DNA of 64,000 bases from Alkalicoccus halolimnae (GTDB lineage: Bacteria > Bacillota > Bacilli > Bacillales > Salisediminibacteriaceae): assembly GCF_008014775.2 (NCBI RefSeq), contig NZ_CP144914.1, forward strand, positions 1,984,001 to 2,048,000. The letters run 5' to 3'. Below, one piece after another: positions 18,232 through 28,129 of the stretch. Each line of letters opens with the position of its first letter. The stretch's first letter is position 1. The notes under the pieces were generated by a model. That model was not told where the DNA came from. It did not search any database and saw only the letters and a list, made by a program, of their open reading frames with translations. A program made the position numbers and the translations under genes.

Positions 18232-19407
18232 CTAGATGATATTAAGTTCCCTTCCAGCTTTTTCAAAGGCTGCCAGAGCTTTATCAAGAAGCTCAGTTGT
18301 ATGCTCTGCTGTAACGATCGTACGAACCCTTGCCTGCCCTTTGGCTACTGTAGGGAAGGCAATTCCTTGAGCAAACACTCCATATTCTCTCAGCTTATCG
18401 GAAAGCTCATGAGATTTCGCTTCATCCCCAACAATAACCGGAGTAATTGGAGTCTCACTTCTGCCAATATCGAAGCCGATTTTCTTTAATCCCTCTTTAA
18501 AATAACGGGTGTTATCCCAGAGACGTTCAATCAGCTCCGGTTCTTCCTTCAGTACTTTCACTGCTTCCATACAGGCGGCAGTAACAGCAGGCGGATGGGA
18601 AGTGCTGAATAGAAAAGGACGTCCTTTATGAATCAAATAATCTCTTACAGCCTGTGTGCTTGCTATATACCCGCCCAGGACGCCTACCGCCTTACTCAAA
18701 GTACCTACCTGGATATGAACGCGGCCGTTTAGATCAAAATGATCCACTGTACCTCGTCCATTGCGGCCGAGCACGCCGCTGGCATGTGCATCATCAACCA
18801 TAATAAGAGCATCATACTTTTCGCAAAGATCCACTATTTCGGGAAGCGGAGCGATATTACCATCCATTGAAAAAACACCGTCTGTTACTACAAGGCGTTT
18901 TCTATAGCTTTGGGCAGCTTTTAATGCCTCTTCCAGACTCTGCATGTCGACGTGTTTATAAATTTTCCGGGCTGCTTTCGTCAAACGAATCCCATCAATA
19001 ATGGAAGCATGGTTCAGTTCATCGGATATTACTACGTCTTCTTTCGTTAACAGAGACGCAAGTACAGCCTGATTGGCCGTAAATCCAGACTGGAGCACGA
19101 GCGTTGCTTCTGTATGTTTAAAAGCAGCGAGCTGCTCTTCGAATTCATTATGCATTGTGAACGTTCCAGCAATCGTGCGTACCGATCCAGTACCTGCACC
19201 AAACTCATCTGTCGCTCTTACTGCTTCAAGCTTAAGCCGCGGATGCGTAGTCAGTCCAAGATAATTATTGGATGAAAGCTGAATCAGCTCTTTCCCTTCT
19301 ATTTTTACTGTAGCTCCCTGGTCTGATTCAATTGGAACGAGACTTCGAAACACGCCGTCTTCTTTCATTTGCTGCAGTTCTTCTTCGATATATTCAAAAC
19401 CTTTCAT
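18232..19407 (-). CDS. kbl: Kbl, glycine C-acetyltransferase
   Basis: PLP enzyme that, with CoA, splits 2-amino-3-oxobutyrate into glycine and acetyl-CoA, the second step of threonine breakdown after Tdh. It has 391 residues. The alpha-oxoamine synthase signatures are clear: SSNNYLGLTTHPRL, AGTGSVRTIAGT, the DDAHASGVLGRNGRG loop and the PLP Lys (about residue 239) in VGTLSKAVGVLGGY. It starts 21 bases after tdh ends, so the two form an operon, as in B. subtilis. Confidence 0.97.
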   Translation of the reverse strand: MKGFEYIEEELQQMKEDGVFRSLVPIESDQGATVKIEGKELIQLSSNNYLGLTTHPRLKLEAVRATDEFGAGTGSVRTIAGTFTMHNEFEEQLAAFKHTEATLVLQSGFTANQAVLASLLTKEDVVISDELNHASIIDGIRLTKAARKIYKHVDMQSLEEALKAAQSYRKRLVVTDGVFSMDGNIAPLPEIVDLCEKYDALIMVDDAHASGVLGRNGRGTVDHFDLNGRVHIQVGTLSKAVGVLGGYIASTQAVRDYLIHKGRPFLFSTSHPPAVTAACMEAVKVLKEEPELIERLWDNTRYFKEGLKKIGFDIGRSETPITPVIVGDEAKSHELSDKLREYGVFAQGIAFPTVAKGQARVRTIVTAEHTTELLDKALAAFEKAGRELNII

Positions 19408-19428
19408 AAATAAAACCTCCTTAATAAT

Positions 19429-20469
19429 TTACGGGTGCAATATGACTTTACCACAATTGCCTTTTAGCATGAGTTCAAAACCTTTTTCAAAATCTTCCAG
19501 CGGAAAGTGATGGGTAATCATCGGTTTTACATCCACTCTTCCTGAAGAAAGCATTCCTGACACCTGCTGCCATGTTTGAAACATTTTTCTGCCCGTAATT
19601 CCCTGTACGGTAATCCCTTTAAATACGATATCGTTCGTAACATCTATCTCCACCGGCCGCACAGGGAGACTGAGGATCGAAACCCGGCCTCCATTGGTAA
19701 CCATTTTAAATCCTTGATTCATAGCAACAGGATGACCGCTCATTTCACAAACTATATCAACTCCTGCACCGTTCGTTTCTTTCGTTACTACTGTAAGAGG
19801 GTCTTCATGCATGGAATGAACAGGCCGGTCCGCTCCCATAGTTTCAGCAAGTTCCAGTCGGTAATCATTCAAATCAAAAGCAAATACTTTTGAAGCTCCA
19901 GCAGCTTTCGCTACGCCTACAGCCATAAGTCCAATCGGTCCGCACCCAATCACGGCGACGGTTTTCCCCGCTACGTCACCTGACAACACGGTATGTACGG
20001 CATTTCCCATTGGTTCCTGCACACTTGCTTCATCCCAGGGAAGGGCCGGATCGTTCACCCAGAGGTTTTCGGAAGGAAGTACTACAAACTCCGCAAAGCA
20101 CCCGTCCCGGTCCACACCGATAATTTCTGTATTTCGGCATATATGGGCATTTCCTGTCATACACTGGGGACAATGACCACAGACTATGTGGGTCTCTGCA
20201 GAAACATGGTCTCCTACTTTAACATTATTAACAAGTTCTCCAGTTTCGACTACTTCTCCTGAAAATTCATGCCCGAAAATATACGGCGGTTTTACTCTGC
20301 TTTCGGACCATTCATCCCAATTATAAATATGTACATCTGTACCGCAGATCGAGGTTGCTCTCACTTTTATCAGTACCTGCTGCGCTCCGCATTCGGGAAC
20401 CGGTACAGTTTTCAGTTCCGCACCTTCTGCAGCCTCTGCTTTTACAATCGCCTTCATTGTTTTCTGCAT
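19429..20469 (-). CDS. tdh: Tdh, L-threonine 3-dehydrogenase
   Basis: Zinc-dependent, NAD-linked medium-chain dehydrogenase that oxidises threonine to 2-amino-3-oxobutyrate, the substrate of Kbl. It has 346 residues. It shows the catalytic zinc Cys in TSICGTDVHIYNW and GHEFSGEVVETG, structural zinc cysteines CGHCPQCMTGNAHIC, the NAD-binding GCGPIGLMAVGVAKAAGA and the C-terminal MLKGNCGKVI. The start is the ATG at 20469, 8 bases after AAAGGTGG, rather than the GTG four codons upstream. Confidence 0.96.
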   Translation of the reverse strand: MQKTMKAIVKAEAAEGAELKTVPVPECGAQQVLIKVRATSICGTDVHIYNWDEWSESRVKPPYIFGHEFSGEVVETGELVNNVKVGDHVSAETHIVCGHCPQCMTGNAHICRNTEIIGVDRDGCFAEFVVLPSENLWVNDPALPWDEASVQEPMGNAVHTVLSGDVAGKTVAVIGCGPIGLMAVGVAKAAGASKVFAFDLNDYRLELAETMGADRPVHSMHEDPLTVVTKETNGAGVDIVCEMSGHPVAMNQGFKMVTNGGRVSILSLPVRPVEIDVTNDIVFKGITVQGITGRKMFQTWQQVSGMLSSGRVDVKPMITHHFPLEDFEKGFELMLKGNCGKVILHP

Positions 20470-20499
20470 CTCACTCGCCACCTTTACTGATCTTTTATC

Positions 20500-20528
20500 A
20501 GTCTACCACGGTTACTTGTTCACCTCAA
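20500..20528 (-). promoter_or_regulatory. Likely tdh-kbl promoter
   Basis: On the minus strand TTGAGG and TAGACT are 17 bases apart, about 30 bases before the tdh start. A small palindrome (ACTGATAAAAGATCAGT) follows in the leader. Confidence 0.5.
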
Positions 20529-20794
20529 CTAAACTGTCCACGAGAGAAGGACATCGGCTTATGTGTCGTACATTTCTTTAAAATCAGGACTTTTCTTTTG
20601 TGTATAAATGAGAAAAAATTGAAAATCAGCCATTAATGAAGTCTGAATCGTCCATTATTTAATTATTAGACTACCTTCTGATACTGAACGGTTGCAGTGC
20701 AAAACTTTCACTTTACATTCTGCCTATTCCTCCAGAGTGCTGCAAAAGTCATTCAGGACGACTTAAGAGATATTACTTGGTTCAAAACACAAAC

Positions 20795-20822
20795 AAAAAA
20801 AGCATGGAGGATATCCATGCTG
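20795..20822 (-). terminator. spoVS terminator
   Basis: AGCATGGA and TCCATGCT form the stem; on the minus strand seven T follow. Confidence 0.88.
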
Positions 20823-20841
20823 AGGCTGCTTCTGTTATTCT

Positions 20842-21102
20842 TTATCTCGGTTCTACAATTAATTTGATCGCCGTTCGTTCTTCGCCGTCAATTTGAATAT
20901 CTGTAAAGGCCGGGATACAGATTAAATCTATTCCGCTTGGTGCCACGAAGCCCCGGGCTATCGCCACCGCCTTAATCGACTGATTTAATGCACCGGCACC
21001 TATCGCCTGGATTTCTGCTGTGCCCCGCTCACGGATTACACCAGCCAGCGCACCAGCTACAGAATTAGGATTGGATTTTGCTGAAACTTTTAATATTTCC
21101 AT
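20842..21102 (-). CDS. spoVS: SpoVS, Alba-like stage V sporulation protein S
   Basis: An 86-residue Alba-fold protein. In B. subtilis it affects spore coat assembly and septation, but homologues also occur in non-sporulating bacteria, so it is no proof of sporulation. The sequence is nearly the family consensus: MEILKVSAKSNPNSVAGALA, GTAEIQAIGAGALNQSIKAVAIARG and EERTAIKLIVEPR. The ATG follows GGGAGGT; a longer frame to 21183 lacks family similarity. It lies behind rny and ymdB as in B. subtilis, in its own unit closed by a terminator. Confidence 0.96.
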   Translation of the reverse strand: MEILKVSAKSNPNSVAGALAGVIRERGTAEIQAIGAGALNQSIKAVAIARGFVAPSGIDLICIPAFTDIQIDGEERTAIKLIVEPR

Positions 21103-21242
21103 ACAAGGTACCTCCCTCAATATAGTTGAACGAATATCCTGAAGTTTCTTTACTGAATTAATTGTTTCATCTTGGTGGTGCATTTCAGTCTTTGTACCTC
21201 TTTACCACATTTAAGGCCTGTATTAAACCTGAAAAGCAATGA

Positions 21243-22037
21243 TTAGTCAAAAAATGGAGCTTCATTACTAATATGAATTCTCTTCACGGAAACTGCTTTT
21301 CCTGTTTGATCATCAATATCAAGAATTACACCATTTAACTGTGATCTGCCTTTAGTGACTTCAAATTTTCCAGGGAGCCCAGTTATAAACTTATTTATGA
21401 TTACTTCTTTCTCCATTCCAAGAATCCCATCATAAGGACCTGTCATCCCTGCATCAGACAGATAAGCTGTACCGGAAGGAAGTACCCGCTCATCAGCTGT
21501 CGGGACATGTGTATGAGTTCCTATTACAGCCGATACTCTTCCATCCAGATACCAGGCCAGTGCCTGTTTCTCACTCGTTGCTTCGGCATGAAAATCAACG
21601 AATATGACGGAAGTTTCTTTTTCTGCTATGGCAATTAATTCATCTGCTTTGCGAAATGGACAGTCAATTGGAGGCATAAACGTTCTTCCCTGCAGATTAA
21701 TAACTGCTGCTTTTTTTCGCAGCCCTTTTATAAATTGGAGACCTGTTCCTGGAGCGCCTTCCGGAAAGTTGGCAGGCCTTACCATTTTATCCGCCCCGTC
21801 TATAAAATCAAAAATCTCTTTTTTATCCCACGTATGATTTCCCATCGTCAGCACGTCTGCTCCCGCCTCGAGAAGTTCGTGATATATTTTTTTTGTAATA
21901 CCCTTGCCCGCTGCTGCGTTCTCACCATTTACAATAGTAAGATCAGGCTTATATTTCGCTTTCAGCTTCGAAGCATATTCTTTCCATATATCTCTTCCGG
22001 GGGAACCTACAATGTCACCTATAAACATGATTTTCAT
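21243..22037 (-). CDS. ymdB: YmdB, metallophosphoesterase (cyclic-nucleotide phosphodiesterase family)
   Basis: A 264-residue dinuclear metal phosphoesterase. B. subtilis YmdB hydrolyses cyclic nucleotides in vitro and influences the choice between motility and biofilm formation. Metal-binding motifs are visible: MFIGDIVGSPGR, NGENAAAGKG, MGNHTWDKKEIF, VDFHAEATSEK and GTHTHVPTADE. The start is the ATG at 22037, 8 bases after AGGAG; the in-frame GTG three codons upstream is too near that site. It follows rny after a hairpin, so it may be partly uncoupled from it. Confidence 0.95.
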   Translation of the reverse strand: MKIMFIGDIVGSPGRDIWKEYASKLKAKYKPDLTIVNGENAAAGKGITKKIYHELLEAGADVLTMGNHTWDKKEIFDFIDGADKMVRPANFPEGAPGTGLQFIKGLRKKAAVINLQGRTFMPPIDCPFRKADELIAIAEKETSVIFVDFHAEATSEKQALAWYLDGRVSAVIGTHTHVPTADERVLPSGTAYLSDAGMTGPYDGILGMEKEVIINKFITGLPGKFEVTKGRSQLNGVILDIDDQTGKAVSVKRIHISNEAPFFD

Positions 22038-22073
22038 TCTATCCACTCCTATTTAATTGGTTTCAGCATAAGA

Positions 22074-22116
22074 AAGGGGCCATACCGCAGGTTTATATCC
22101 TGCGGAACAGCCCCTT
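22074..22116 (-). terminator. Two-stem hairpin between rny and ymdB
   Basis: AAGGGGC/GCCCCTT outside and CCGCAGG/CCTGCGG inside make a long hairpin. The tail on the minus strand is only moderately T-rich (TCTTATG), so it may be a leaky terminator. Confidence 0.65.
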
Positions 22117-22130
22117 GAACTTTCCTGCTC

Positions 22131-23693
22131 TTATTTAGCGTACTCAACCGCTCTCGTTTCCCTGATAACTGTAACCTTAATATGACCAGGATAATCGAGT
22201 TCATCTTCAATACGCTTCGTGATATCCCGGGCGAGCCGGTAAGAATCTTCATCCGATATTGTATCCGGCTTAACCATAATGCGGATTTCACGTCCTGCTT
22301 GAATGGCATAGGTTTTTTCTACTCCTTCAAACGATTCGGAAATCTCTTCCAGTTTTTCCAGACGTTTAATGTACGTCTCAAGAGTTTCTCTTCTTGCTCC
22401 AGGGCGTGCGGCGGAGAGAGCATCAGCAGCTGCTACAAGCGTGGCAATTACAGAAGTTGCTTCCGTATCACCATGGTGGGAAGCAATACTGTTTATTACT
22501 ACCGGGTGCTCCTTATACTTCGTAGCTAATTCTACACCGATTTCTACGTGGCTTCCTTCCACTTCATGATCGATAGCTTTACCCAGGTCGTGAAGAAGAC
22601 CTGCTCTTCTTGCAAGCTGGACATCTTCTCCGACTTCAGCAGCCATAATCCCGCTAAGGTGTGCCACTTCCACGGAATGTTTGAGTACATTCTGACCGTA
22701 ACTGGTACGGAACTTCAGACGTCCGAGTATTTTAATTAAATCAGGATGCAGATTATGAATACCAATTTCGAAAGTCGTCTGTTCACCGTATTCACGAATC
22801 ATTTCGTCCACTTCACGGCGTGACTTTTCAACCGTTTCTTCAATCCGTGCCGGATGTATCCGCCCGTCCTGAACCAGCTTTTCAAGAGAAGATTTCGCAA
22901 TCTCCCGACGGATTGGATCAAACCCGGATAGAATAACCGCTTCCGGAGTATCATCGATAATTAAATCGATACCTGTCAATGTTTCAAGCGCCCGTATATT
23001 TCTGCCTTCACGGCCAATAATACGTCCTTTCATTTCATCATTAGGCAGGTTCACTACGGAAACCGTCGTTTCGGCAACATGATCAGCTGCACAACGCTGA
23101 ATAGCAAGTGATAAAATCTCTTTTGCGTTTTTGTTGGCTTCTTCTTTTGCGCGAGATGTAAAATCTTTTACAAATACAGCTTTTTCATGAGTTAATTCAT
23201 TCTCCATGGTAGCCATAATCATGTCTCTCGCTTCATCTTTTGTAAAACCTGAGATGCGTTCTAATTCTTCCTGCTGCTTGTTAACCAATTCCTCGACTTT
23301 GCTATTCATGTCGTCGATTTCAAGCTGACGTTCAGACAGCTTTTGTTCACGCACTTCGAGTGCATTTTCTTTTTTGTCCAACGTCTCACTTTTTCGATCA
23401 AGGACTTCTTCCTTTTGAACTAATCGGTTCTCCTGTTTCTGAATGTCGTTGCGGCGGTCGCGGAGTTCCTGTTCTGCTTCCAGACGAATTTTATGGGCTT
23501 CATCTTTAGCTTCCAGGACAGCTTCTTTTTTACTGGATTCCGCTTCCCGCTTAGCATCTTCTACTGTCTGCCTGGCCAGCATTTCCGCACTGGAAATTTT
23601 CGCTTCAGCAATAGACTTTCGTACAAAATATCCGACAAAGAACACGATTACTGCAGTGAATAGCAAAATGAGGATTTGTAGTGTCAAATTCAC
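22131..23693 (-). CDS. rny: RNase Y, membrane-anchored endoribonuclease
   Basis: Main endonuclease starting mRNA decay in Bacillus. It has 520 residues. An N-terminal transmembrane helix ([18 protein letters not shown], residues 8-25) is followed by a long Glu/Lys-rich coiled coil (about 40-200), a KH domain ([21 protein letters not shown]) and an HD domain with [12 protein letters not shown] as metal-binding centre. The GTG start follows AGGAGGTG by 8 bases. RicA, a Y-complex subunit that modulates this enzyme, is in the same window, as is recA upstream, the same order as in B. subtilis. Confidence 0.98.
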   Translation of the reverse strand: MNLTLQILILLFTAVIVFFVGYFVRKSIAEAKISSAEMLARQTVEDAKREAESSKKEAVLEAKDEAHKIRLEAEQELRDRRNDIQKQENRLVQKEEVLDRKSETLDKKENALEVREQKLSERQLEIDDMNSKVEELVNKQQEELERISGFTKDEARDMIMATMENELTHEKAVFVKDFTSRAKEEANKNAKEILSLAIQRCAADHVAETTVSVVNLPNDEMKGRIIGREGRNIRALETLTGIDLIIDDTPEAVILSGFDPIRREIAKSSLEKLVQDGRIHPARIEETVEKSRREVDEMIREYGEQTTFEIGIHNLHPDLIKILGRLKFRTSYGQNVLKHSVEVAHLSGIMAAEVGEDVQLARRAGLLHDLGKAIDHEVEGSHVEIGVELATKYKEHPVVINSIASHHGDTEATSVIATLVAAADALSAARPGARRETLETYIKRLEKLEEISESFEGVEKTYAIQAGREIRIMVKPDTISDEDSYRLARDITKRIEDELDYPGHIKVTVIRETRAVEYAK

Positions 23694-24081
23694 GATTGAC
23701 TCACCTCCTCATGCTATTTCTTCTGTAGTAGAGCTAAATTTCGTGTGGTTCTAAATAATTAGCACTAATAGTATGGAACAACCTCAAAACTGGCCCTACG
23801 ATAAAGGGCTGGTCAGTAATAAAGTGTTCTAATTAATTGTATGCTTCCATATGTATTATGTCAAGCATTGGAAATATTAGGTATATTGATGAATCTAAAG
23901 AATTAAAAAAGCAATTTTGTATGATTCTTTCGGGAACGAAATTCTTTTCATCTGCGTCGTAAAAAGTGCCATGACGATTACTTAACGTCATGGCACTTTT
24001 GCAGAATCGGCGGGCCCGCCTGATTGGCCGGGGATCACTGAAACTTTTTATAGAAGAGTCTTTTTTAAAGCAGGAGCTGTT
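23694..24081. other. Intergenic region between recA and rny
   Basis: It holds the recA terminator, a small GGCCC/GGGCT hairpin near 23796-23815 and a perfect palindrome GGCGGGCCCGCC at 24009-24020. B. subtilis has pbpX in this interval; no trace of it is seen and no gene is supported. Confidence 0.5.
23962..24000 (-). terminator. recA terminator
   Basis: A perfect 15-bp inverted repeat (AAAAGTGCCATGACG / CGTCATGGCACTTTT) with a 9-base loop and T run. Confidence 0.92.
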
Positions 24082-25128
24082 TTATTTTAAATCAAGCTCC
24101 TCATCTGTTTCTTCTTCTTTAGGTGCAGGGACTTCCTGTGGTTCGAGCAGCCCGTAATGTTCACGGACTTTGCGTTCAATCTCATCCATCGTCGTTGTAT
24201 TTTCTTTCAAAAACGTTTTGGCATTTTCACGCCCCTGGCCCATACGTTCACCTTCGTAGGCATACCAGGCTCCGCTTTTTTGAATAATATCTAATTCAGA
24301 AGCCATATCAATTAAAGAACCTTCTCGCGATATACCTTCTCCATACATGATATCAACTTCCGCTGTGCGGAATGGGGGAGCTACTTTGTTTTTCACTACT
24401 TTAATTTTTGTTTTGTTTCCAATCATTTCGTTCCCCTGCTTCAATGCTTCCGCTCTTCGTACTTCCAGTCGGACTGAAGAATAGAATTTCAGTGCCCGGC
24501 CTCCCGGTGTAGTTTCCGGATTACCGAACATGACGCCGACTTTTTCACGGATCTGGTTAATGAAAACCGCTATAGTATTCGACTTTGAAACGGCGCCGGA
24601 CAATTTACGCAGTGCCTGGGACATCAGTCTTGCCTGAAGACCAACGTGGCTGTCTCCCATTTCTCCTTCAATTTCCGCCTTAGGTACGAGAGCTGCAACC
24701 GAATCAACAACAATCATATCTACAGCACCGCTTCGGACTAAAGCTTCTGCAATTTCAAGTGCCTGCTCTCCGGTATCCGGCTGCGATAAAAGAAGCTCGT
24801 CAATATCTACTCCCAGGTTCTGGGCATATTCAGGATCCAGTGCGTGCTCCGCATCTATAAAAGCAGCCTGTCCTCCGTTTCGCTGAACTGCTGCAATTGC
24901 ATGAAGAGCTACCGTAGTTTTACCGGAAGATTCAGGACCGTAAATTTCAACGACTCTTCCGCGAGGATATCCTCCGACTCCAAGTGCTATATCCAATGCC
25001 AATGTTCCACTGGAAACAGTGGAAACACGACGGTCCGTCTGTTCTCCAAGTTTCATGATGGATCCTTTGCCGAACTGCTTTTCAATCTGCTTTAACGCCA
25101 TGTCCAGCGCCTGCTTTCGATCTGACAC
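24082..25128 (-). CDS. recA: RecA, recombinase
   Basis: Forms filaments on single-stranded DNA, carries out strand exchange and triggers LexA self-cleavage. It has 348 residues, close to B. subtilis RecA. It shows [22 protein letters not shown] at the start, Walker [14 protein letters not shown], Walker [22 protein letters not shown], the loop 2 region [22 protein letters not shown] and the acidic tail. The GTG start lies about 9 bases after AAAGGAGA; the open frame further upstream would cover the operator and is unlikely. A LexA box and promoter lie upstream, so it forms a feedback pair with lexA here. Confidence 0.98.
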   Translation of the reverse strand: MSDRKQALDMALKQIEKQFGKGSIMKLGEQTDRRVSTVSSGTLALDIALGVGGYPRGRVVEIYGPESSGKTTVALHAIAAVQRNGGQAAFIDAEHALDPEYAQNLGVDIDELLLSQPDTGEQALEIAEALVRSGAVDMIVVDSVAALVPKAEIEGEMGDSHVGLQARLMSQALRKLSGAVSKSNTIAVFINQIREKVGVMFGNPETTPGGRALKFYSSVRLEVRRAEALKQGNEMIGNKTKIKVVKNKVAPPFRTAEVDIMYGEGISREGSLIDMASELDIIQKSGAWYAYEGERMGQGRENAKTFLKENTTTMDEIERKVREHYGLLEPQEVPAPKEEETDEELDLK

Positions 25129-25193
25129 GTGTACATCTCTCCTTTTAAAAACTTCTATTTTTATATCTGCTAAATGCAGGGATTCCCCGACTG

Positions 25194-25207
25194 CAAACAT
25201 CCGTTCG
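25194..25207. promoter_or_regulatory. LexA (SOS) box of recA
   Basis: On the minus strand CGAACGGATGTTTG matches the Bacillus SOS consensus at both half-sites. It sits just downstream of the -10 element. Confidence 0.85.
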
Positions 25208-25216
25208 CTTATTTAC

Positions 25217-25246
25217 AGTATAATATAAAAACATCCGCTTCGTCAA
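25217..25246 (-). promoter_or_regulatory. recA promoter
   Basis: On the minus strand TTGACG and TATACT are 18 bases apart, about 90 bases before the GTG start and overlapping the end of the gap after the helicase gene. Confidence 0.65.
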
Positions 25247-25270
25247 TGATAGCGAAGCGGATGCAGACTA

Positions 25271-26863
25271 CTATTTTCGGCTTGGCCGCGGCTTGGCAGG
25301 TTCTAAATTAATTTTAGCTCCGCCAACACGTGCATACTTTAAACCTTCATAAACAAATGGTGCCGATTCTTCAGGGACTTCCATGAATGTAAAGTTTTCA
25401 AAAATGTCAATCTTTCCGATAACTTTCGGGCTGATTCCAACAAGTTTGGAAACATCTTCTACAAGCTTTTTCGGAGTCATATCGACATTTCTTCCTACAT
25501 TAATGAAAAATCGGGTCATTCCTTTTTGGGCACCGGTTTCACCAAACTCATACCCATCTTTCTTTTTCGTTTCATCGTGGCTGTAAAAGGCCAGTTTCAA
25601 TAGAGAACTGACTACTTTATCAGACGGATAATCACTCAGCAGATCTGCAACGAGTGATTCGTACAATGAATCATCCTGCTGATCATCTTCGATAAGCTGA
25701 ACGATTTGATTTTTCCACGCAAGCTGCTGCTTTTCAACAACTTCTTCAATAGAAGGAATACCTCGTGCAGGTATTGGATTCTTTATTTCACGCTCGATAG
25801 AACGAAGATGCTTCATCTCACGCGGAGTCACGAGAGTGATTGCAATACCTTCCCTTCCGGCACGTCCTGTACGTCCAATTCGGTGTACATAACTTTCCGG
25901 GTCTTGAGGAATATCATAGTTGATAACGTGTGTTACGTTCTGCACATCGATTCCCCGCGCTGCTACATCAGTAGCTACAAGAAATTCAATTGTAGCTTTA
26001 CGGAATTTCTTCATGACTACGTCACGCTGGGACTGTGTAAGGTCCCCGTGAAGACCATCTGCCATATAACCTCTGGCCTGCAGAGATTCCGTGAGTTCTG
26101 CCACTCCTTTTTTTGTACGGCAGAAAATAATCCCCAGATCAAGTGTTTCACTGTCGATAATTCTTGTAAGAGAATCCAGTTTATTTTTATCCAGAACTTT
26201 ATAATAAACCTGTTCAATAGAAGGAGCGGCAACTTCTCCTTTATCAATCGTAACGTGAGAAGGGGTAGTCATATATTTGTTTGAAAGCTTACGGATAGCT
26301 GGAGGCATTGTTGCTGAGAAAAGCAGGGTCTGCCGCTCAGTATTCGCATTGCGGAGAATTTTTTCGATATCATCGATAAAACCCATGTCAAGCATTTCAT
26401 CAGCTTCATCAAGAACAAGCGTATTTATCTGGTCCAGTTTAATTGTACCCCGGTTAACATGATCAAGTACCCGACCTGGCGTACCGACAACAATCTGAAC
26501 ACCACGCTTTAATGTTTTAATCTGATGGCCGATTGACTGACCGCCGTATACTGGAAGCGTCTGCGCTTTTGTAAACTTAGAAAGCTTCTGTACTTCGCCT
26601 GCAACCTGAATAGCAAGTTCACGGGTTGGCGTAAGAATTAGTGCCTGAATGTGCTTCTGCTTTGAATTCACATCGTTAATAATTGGAATACCGAAAGCTG
26701 CTGTTTTACCAGTTCCAGTCTGAGCCTGGCCGATTAAATCGTGCTTTTGCAAAATTTCCGGAATTACTTTTTCCTGAATTGGAGATGGTGCTTCAAAGCC
26801 CATTTCCTTAACTGCTTTTTTCAAATTACTGGATATATCAAATTCTTCAAACTTCATTACCAT
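25271..26863 (-). CDS. DEAD-box RNA helicase with DbpA-type RNA-binding domain
   Basis: ATP-dependent RNA helicase of about 530 residues, likely acting in ribosome assembly or RNA decay. Helicase motifs are in order: the Q motif (SPIQEKVIPEI), AQTGTGKTAA, PTRELAIQ, LDEADEMLD, SAT, the ATDVAARGID region and HRIGRTGRAG. Residues from about 450 form a DbpA/CsdA-type RNA-binding domain (TRFFINVGRNVDMTPKKLV), which favours a DeaD/CsdA or YxiN-like class over CshB. The ATG at 26863 is 8 bases after AAAGGTGG. It starts 15 bases after cinA ends. B. subtilis has no helicase between cinA and recA. Confidence 0.9.
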   Translation of the reverse strand: MVMKFEEFDISSNLKKAVKEMGFEAPSPIQEKVIPEILQKHDLIGQAQTGTGKTAAFGIPIINDVNSKQKHIQALILTPTRELAIQVAGEVQKLSKFTKAQTLPVYGGQSIGHQIKTLKRGVQIVVGTPGRVLDHVNRGTIKLDQINTLVLDEADEMLDMGFIDDIEKILRNANTERQTLLFSATMPPAIRKLSNKYMTTPSHVTIDKGEVAAPSIEQVYYKVLDKNKLDSLTRIIDSETLDLGIIFCRTKKGVAELTESLQARGYMADGLHGDLTQSQRDVVMKKFRKATIEFLVATDVAARGIDVQNVTHVINYDIPQDPESYVHRIGRTGRAGREGIAITLVTPREMKHLRSIEREIKNPIPARGIPSIEEVVEKQQLAWKNQIVQLIEDDQQDDSLYESLVADLLSDYPSDKVVSSLLKLAFYSHDETKKKDGYEFGETGAQKGMTRFFINVGRNVDMTPKKLVEDVSKLVGISPKVIGKIDIFENFTFMEVPEESAPFVYEGLKYARVGGAKINLEPAKPRPSRK

Positions 26864-26877
26864 GTATTCATCCACCT

Positions 26878-28116
26878 TTATTTATTTCGTAACTCTTGAA
26901 ACAGCAAGTAAAGTGCTTGTTTCACCGCGTACGTGCGGATCCTGCTGCGGCTTCCCTTAATCTTAACAAAATGGCCCACGGTCTCATTAGGACCGGCAAT
27001 TCCTATAAACATCTCTCCCGGTTGATAACCTTCCATCGGATCGGGTCCTGCAGCACCGGTAAAACTTACGCCGTAATCTGACCGGAATAGTTTACGGCAG
27101 CCTTCTGCCATCGCTATGGCACAAGCCTCGCTCACAGCACCGTGTTCCTCCAGAATAGCTTTATCTACTCCAACAGCTTCCTGCTTCGCTTCATTACTAT
27201 AACACACGACGCCGCCGGGGAAAATCATAGAAGCTCCGCCGAATTTCGTCATAGTATCAGCAAAAGCCCCGCCAGTCAAGCTTTCAGCTGAAGAAACTCC
27301 TATTTTTTTCTCTCTTAAAATATCTGCAACAATTTTTTCAAGTTCTTCTTCACCTTCTCCATAACAGTACTCACCAACTCGATCTAAAATCTTTTCTTTT
27401 AAATCGTGCAGCAGCGTGTCGTTTTCAGAATCAGAAGGACCTTTTACAGTTAACCGCAGAGAAACTTCTCCATCGGACGCAAGAGGGGCTATCGTTGGGT
27501 TAGTCTGACTTTCCAATAAATCGTCGATCTTATCGACCAGCTGTGATTCACCAATCTCATAAAATCGAAGCACAGTTGACTGTATCTGCTGTCTTTCGCT
27601 GATTTGATTCGTGAGATAAGGAATTCCATACGTTTTAAACATTACTTTTAATTCGCGCGGAGGACCAGGAAGCATCATAACAAGAGTTCCATTATCATCT
27701 AAAACAGAGCCACATGCAAGTCCTTCGTCATTGGGAAAAACTTCCGCCCCCTCCGGAATAAGAGCCTGCTGTAAATTATTATCCGTCATTGTCTGTTCCC
27801 GGCCTTTAAAAAAGGAAAGGATCTGATCTTTGGCGGCTTGTTCATATACCAGCTTTCTGCCCGTGATTTCAGAGACAGTTTCACGGGTGAGGTCATCTTT
27901 TGTCGGGCCGAGGCCACCCGTCAGGATAATAACATCCGCCCGCGATTTGGCTGTAGTAAAGGCATTTTTCAATCGTCCGGGATTGTCTCCTACAGCCTGA
28001 TGATAGTAAACATTGATCCCTGCTTGAGACAGTTCCTTGGATAAAAAAGAAGCATTTGAATTATCAATCTGACCAAGGATCAGTTCAGATCCTACACCAA
28101 TAATTTCTGCATTCAT
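26878..28116 (-). CDS. cinA: CinA, competence/damage-inducible protein
   Basis: A 412-residue two-domain protein. The N-terminal part is a MoaB/MogA-like domain (VGSELILGQIDNSNASFLSKEL, TGGLGPTKDDLT) with ADP-ribose pyrophosphatase activity in homologues. The C-terminal CinA domain (VSSAESLTGGAFADTM, SFTGAAGPDP) is an NMN deamidase in related proteins, feeding NAD recycling. The ATG follows AGGAGG by 8 bases. It sits between pgsA and the helicase, and close to recA, as in many Firmicutes. Confidence 0.96.
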   Translation of the reverse strand: MNAEIIGVGSELILGQIDNSNASFLSKELSQAGINVYYHQAVGDNPGRLKNAFTTAKSRADVIILTGGLGPTKDDLTRETVSEITGRKLVYEQAAKDQILSFFKGREQTMTDNNLQQALIPEGAEVFPNDEGLACGSVLDDNGTLVMMLPGPPRELKVMFKTYGIPYLTNQISERQQIQSTVLRFYEIGESQLVDKIDDLLESQTNPTIAPLASDGEVSLRLTVKGPSDSENDTLLHDLKEKILDRVGEYCYGEGEEELEKIVADILREKKIGVSSAESLTGGAFADTMTKFGGASMIFPGGVVCYSNEAKQEAVGVDKAILEEHGAVSEACAIAMAEGCRKLFRSDYGVSFTGAAGPDPMEGYQPGEMFIGIAGPNETVGHFVKIKGSRSRIRTYAVKQALYLLFQELRNK

Positions 28117-28129
28117 TCTGACATTCCTC

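Larger units (their letters stand above)
20470..20841. other. Intergenic region between tdh and spoVS
   Basis: It contains the tdh promoter and the spoVS terminator (separate entries) and AT-rich sequence between them. No gene is supported. Confidence 0.5.

Noticed and set aside
24009..24020. Perfect palindrome GGCGGGCCCGCC as a protein-binding site
   Set aside because: Short GC palindrome between recA and its terminator, with no promoter nearby and no known matching operator.
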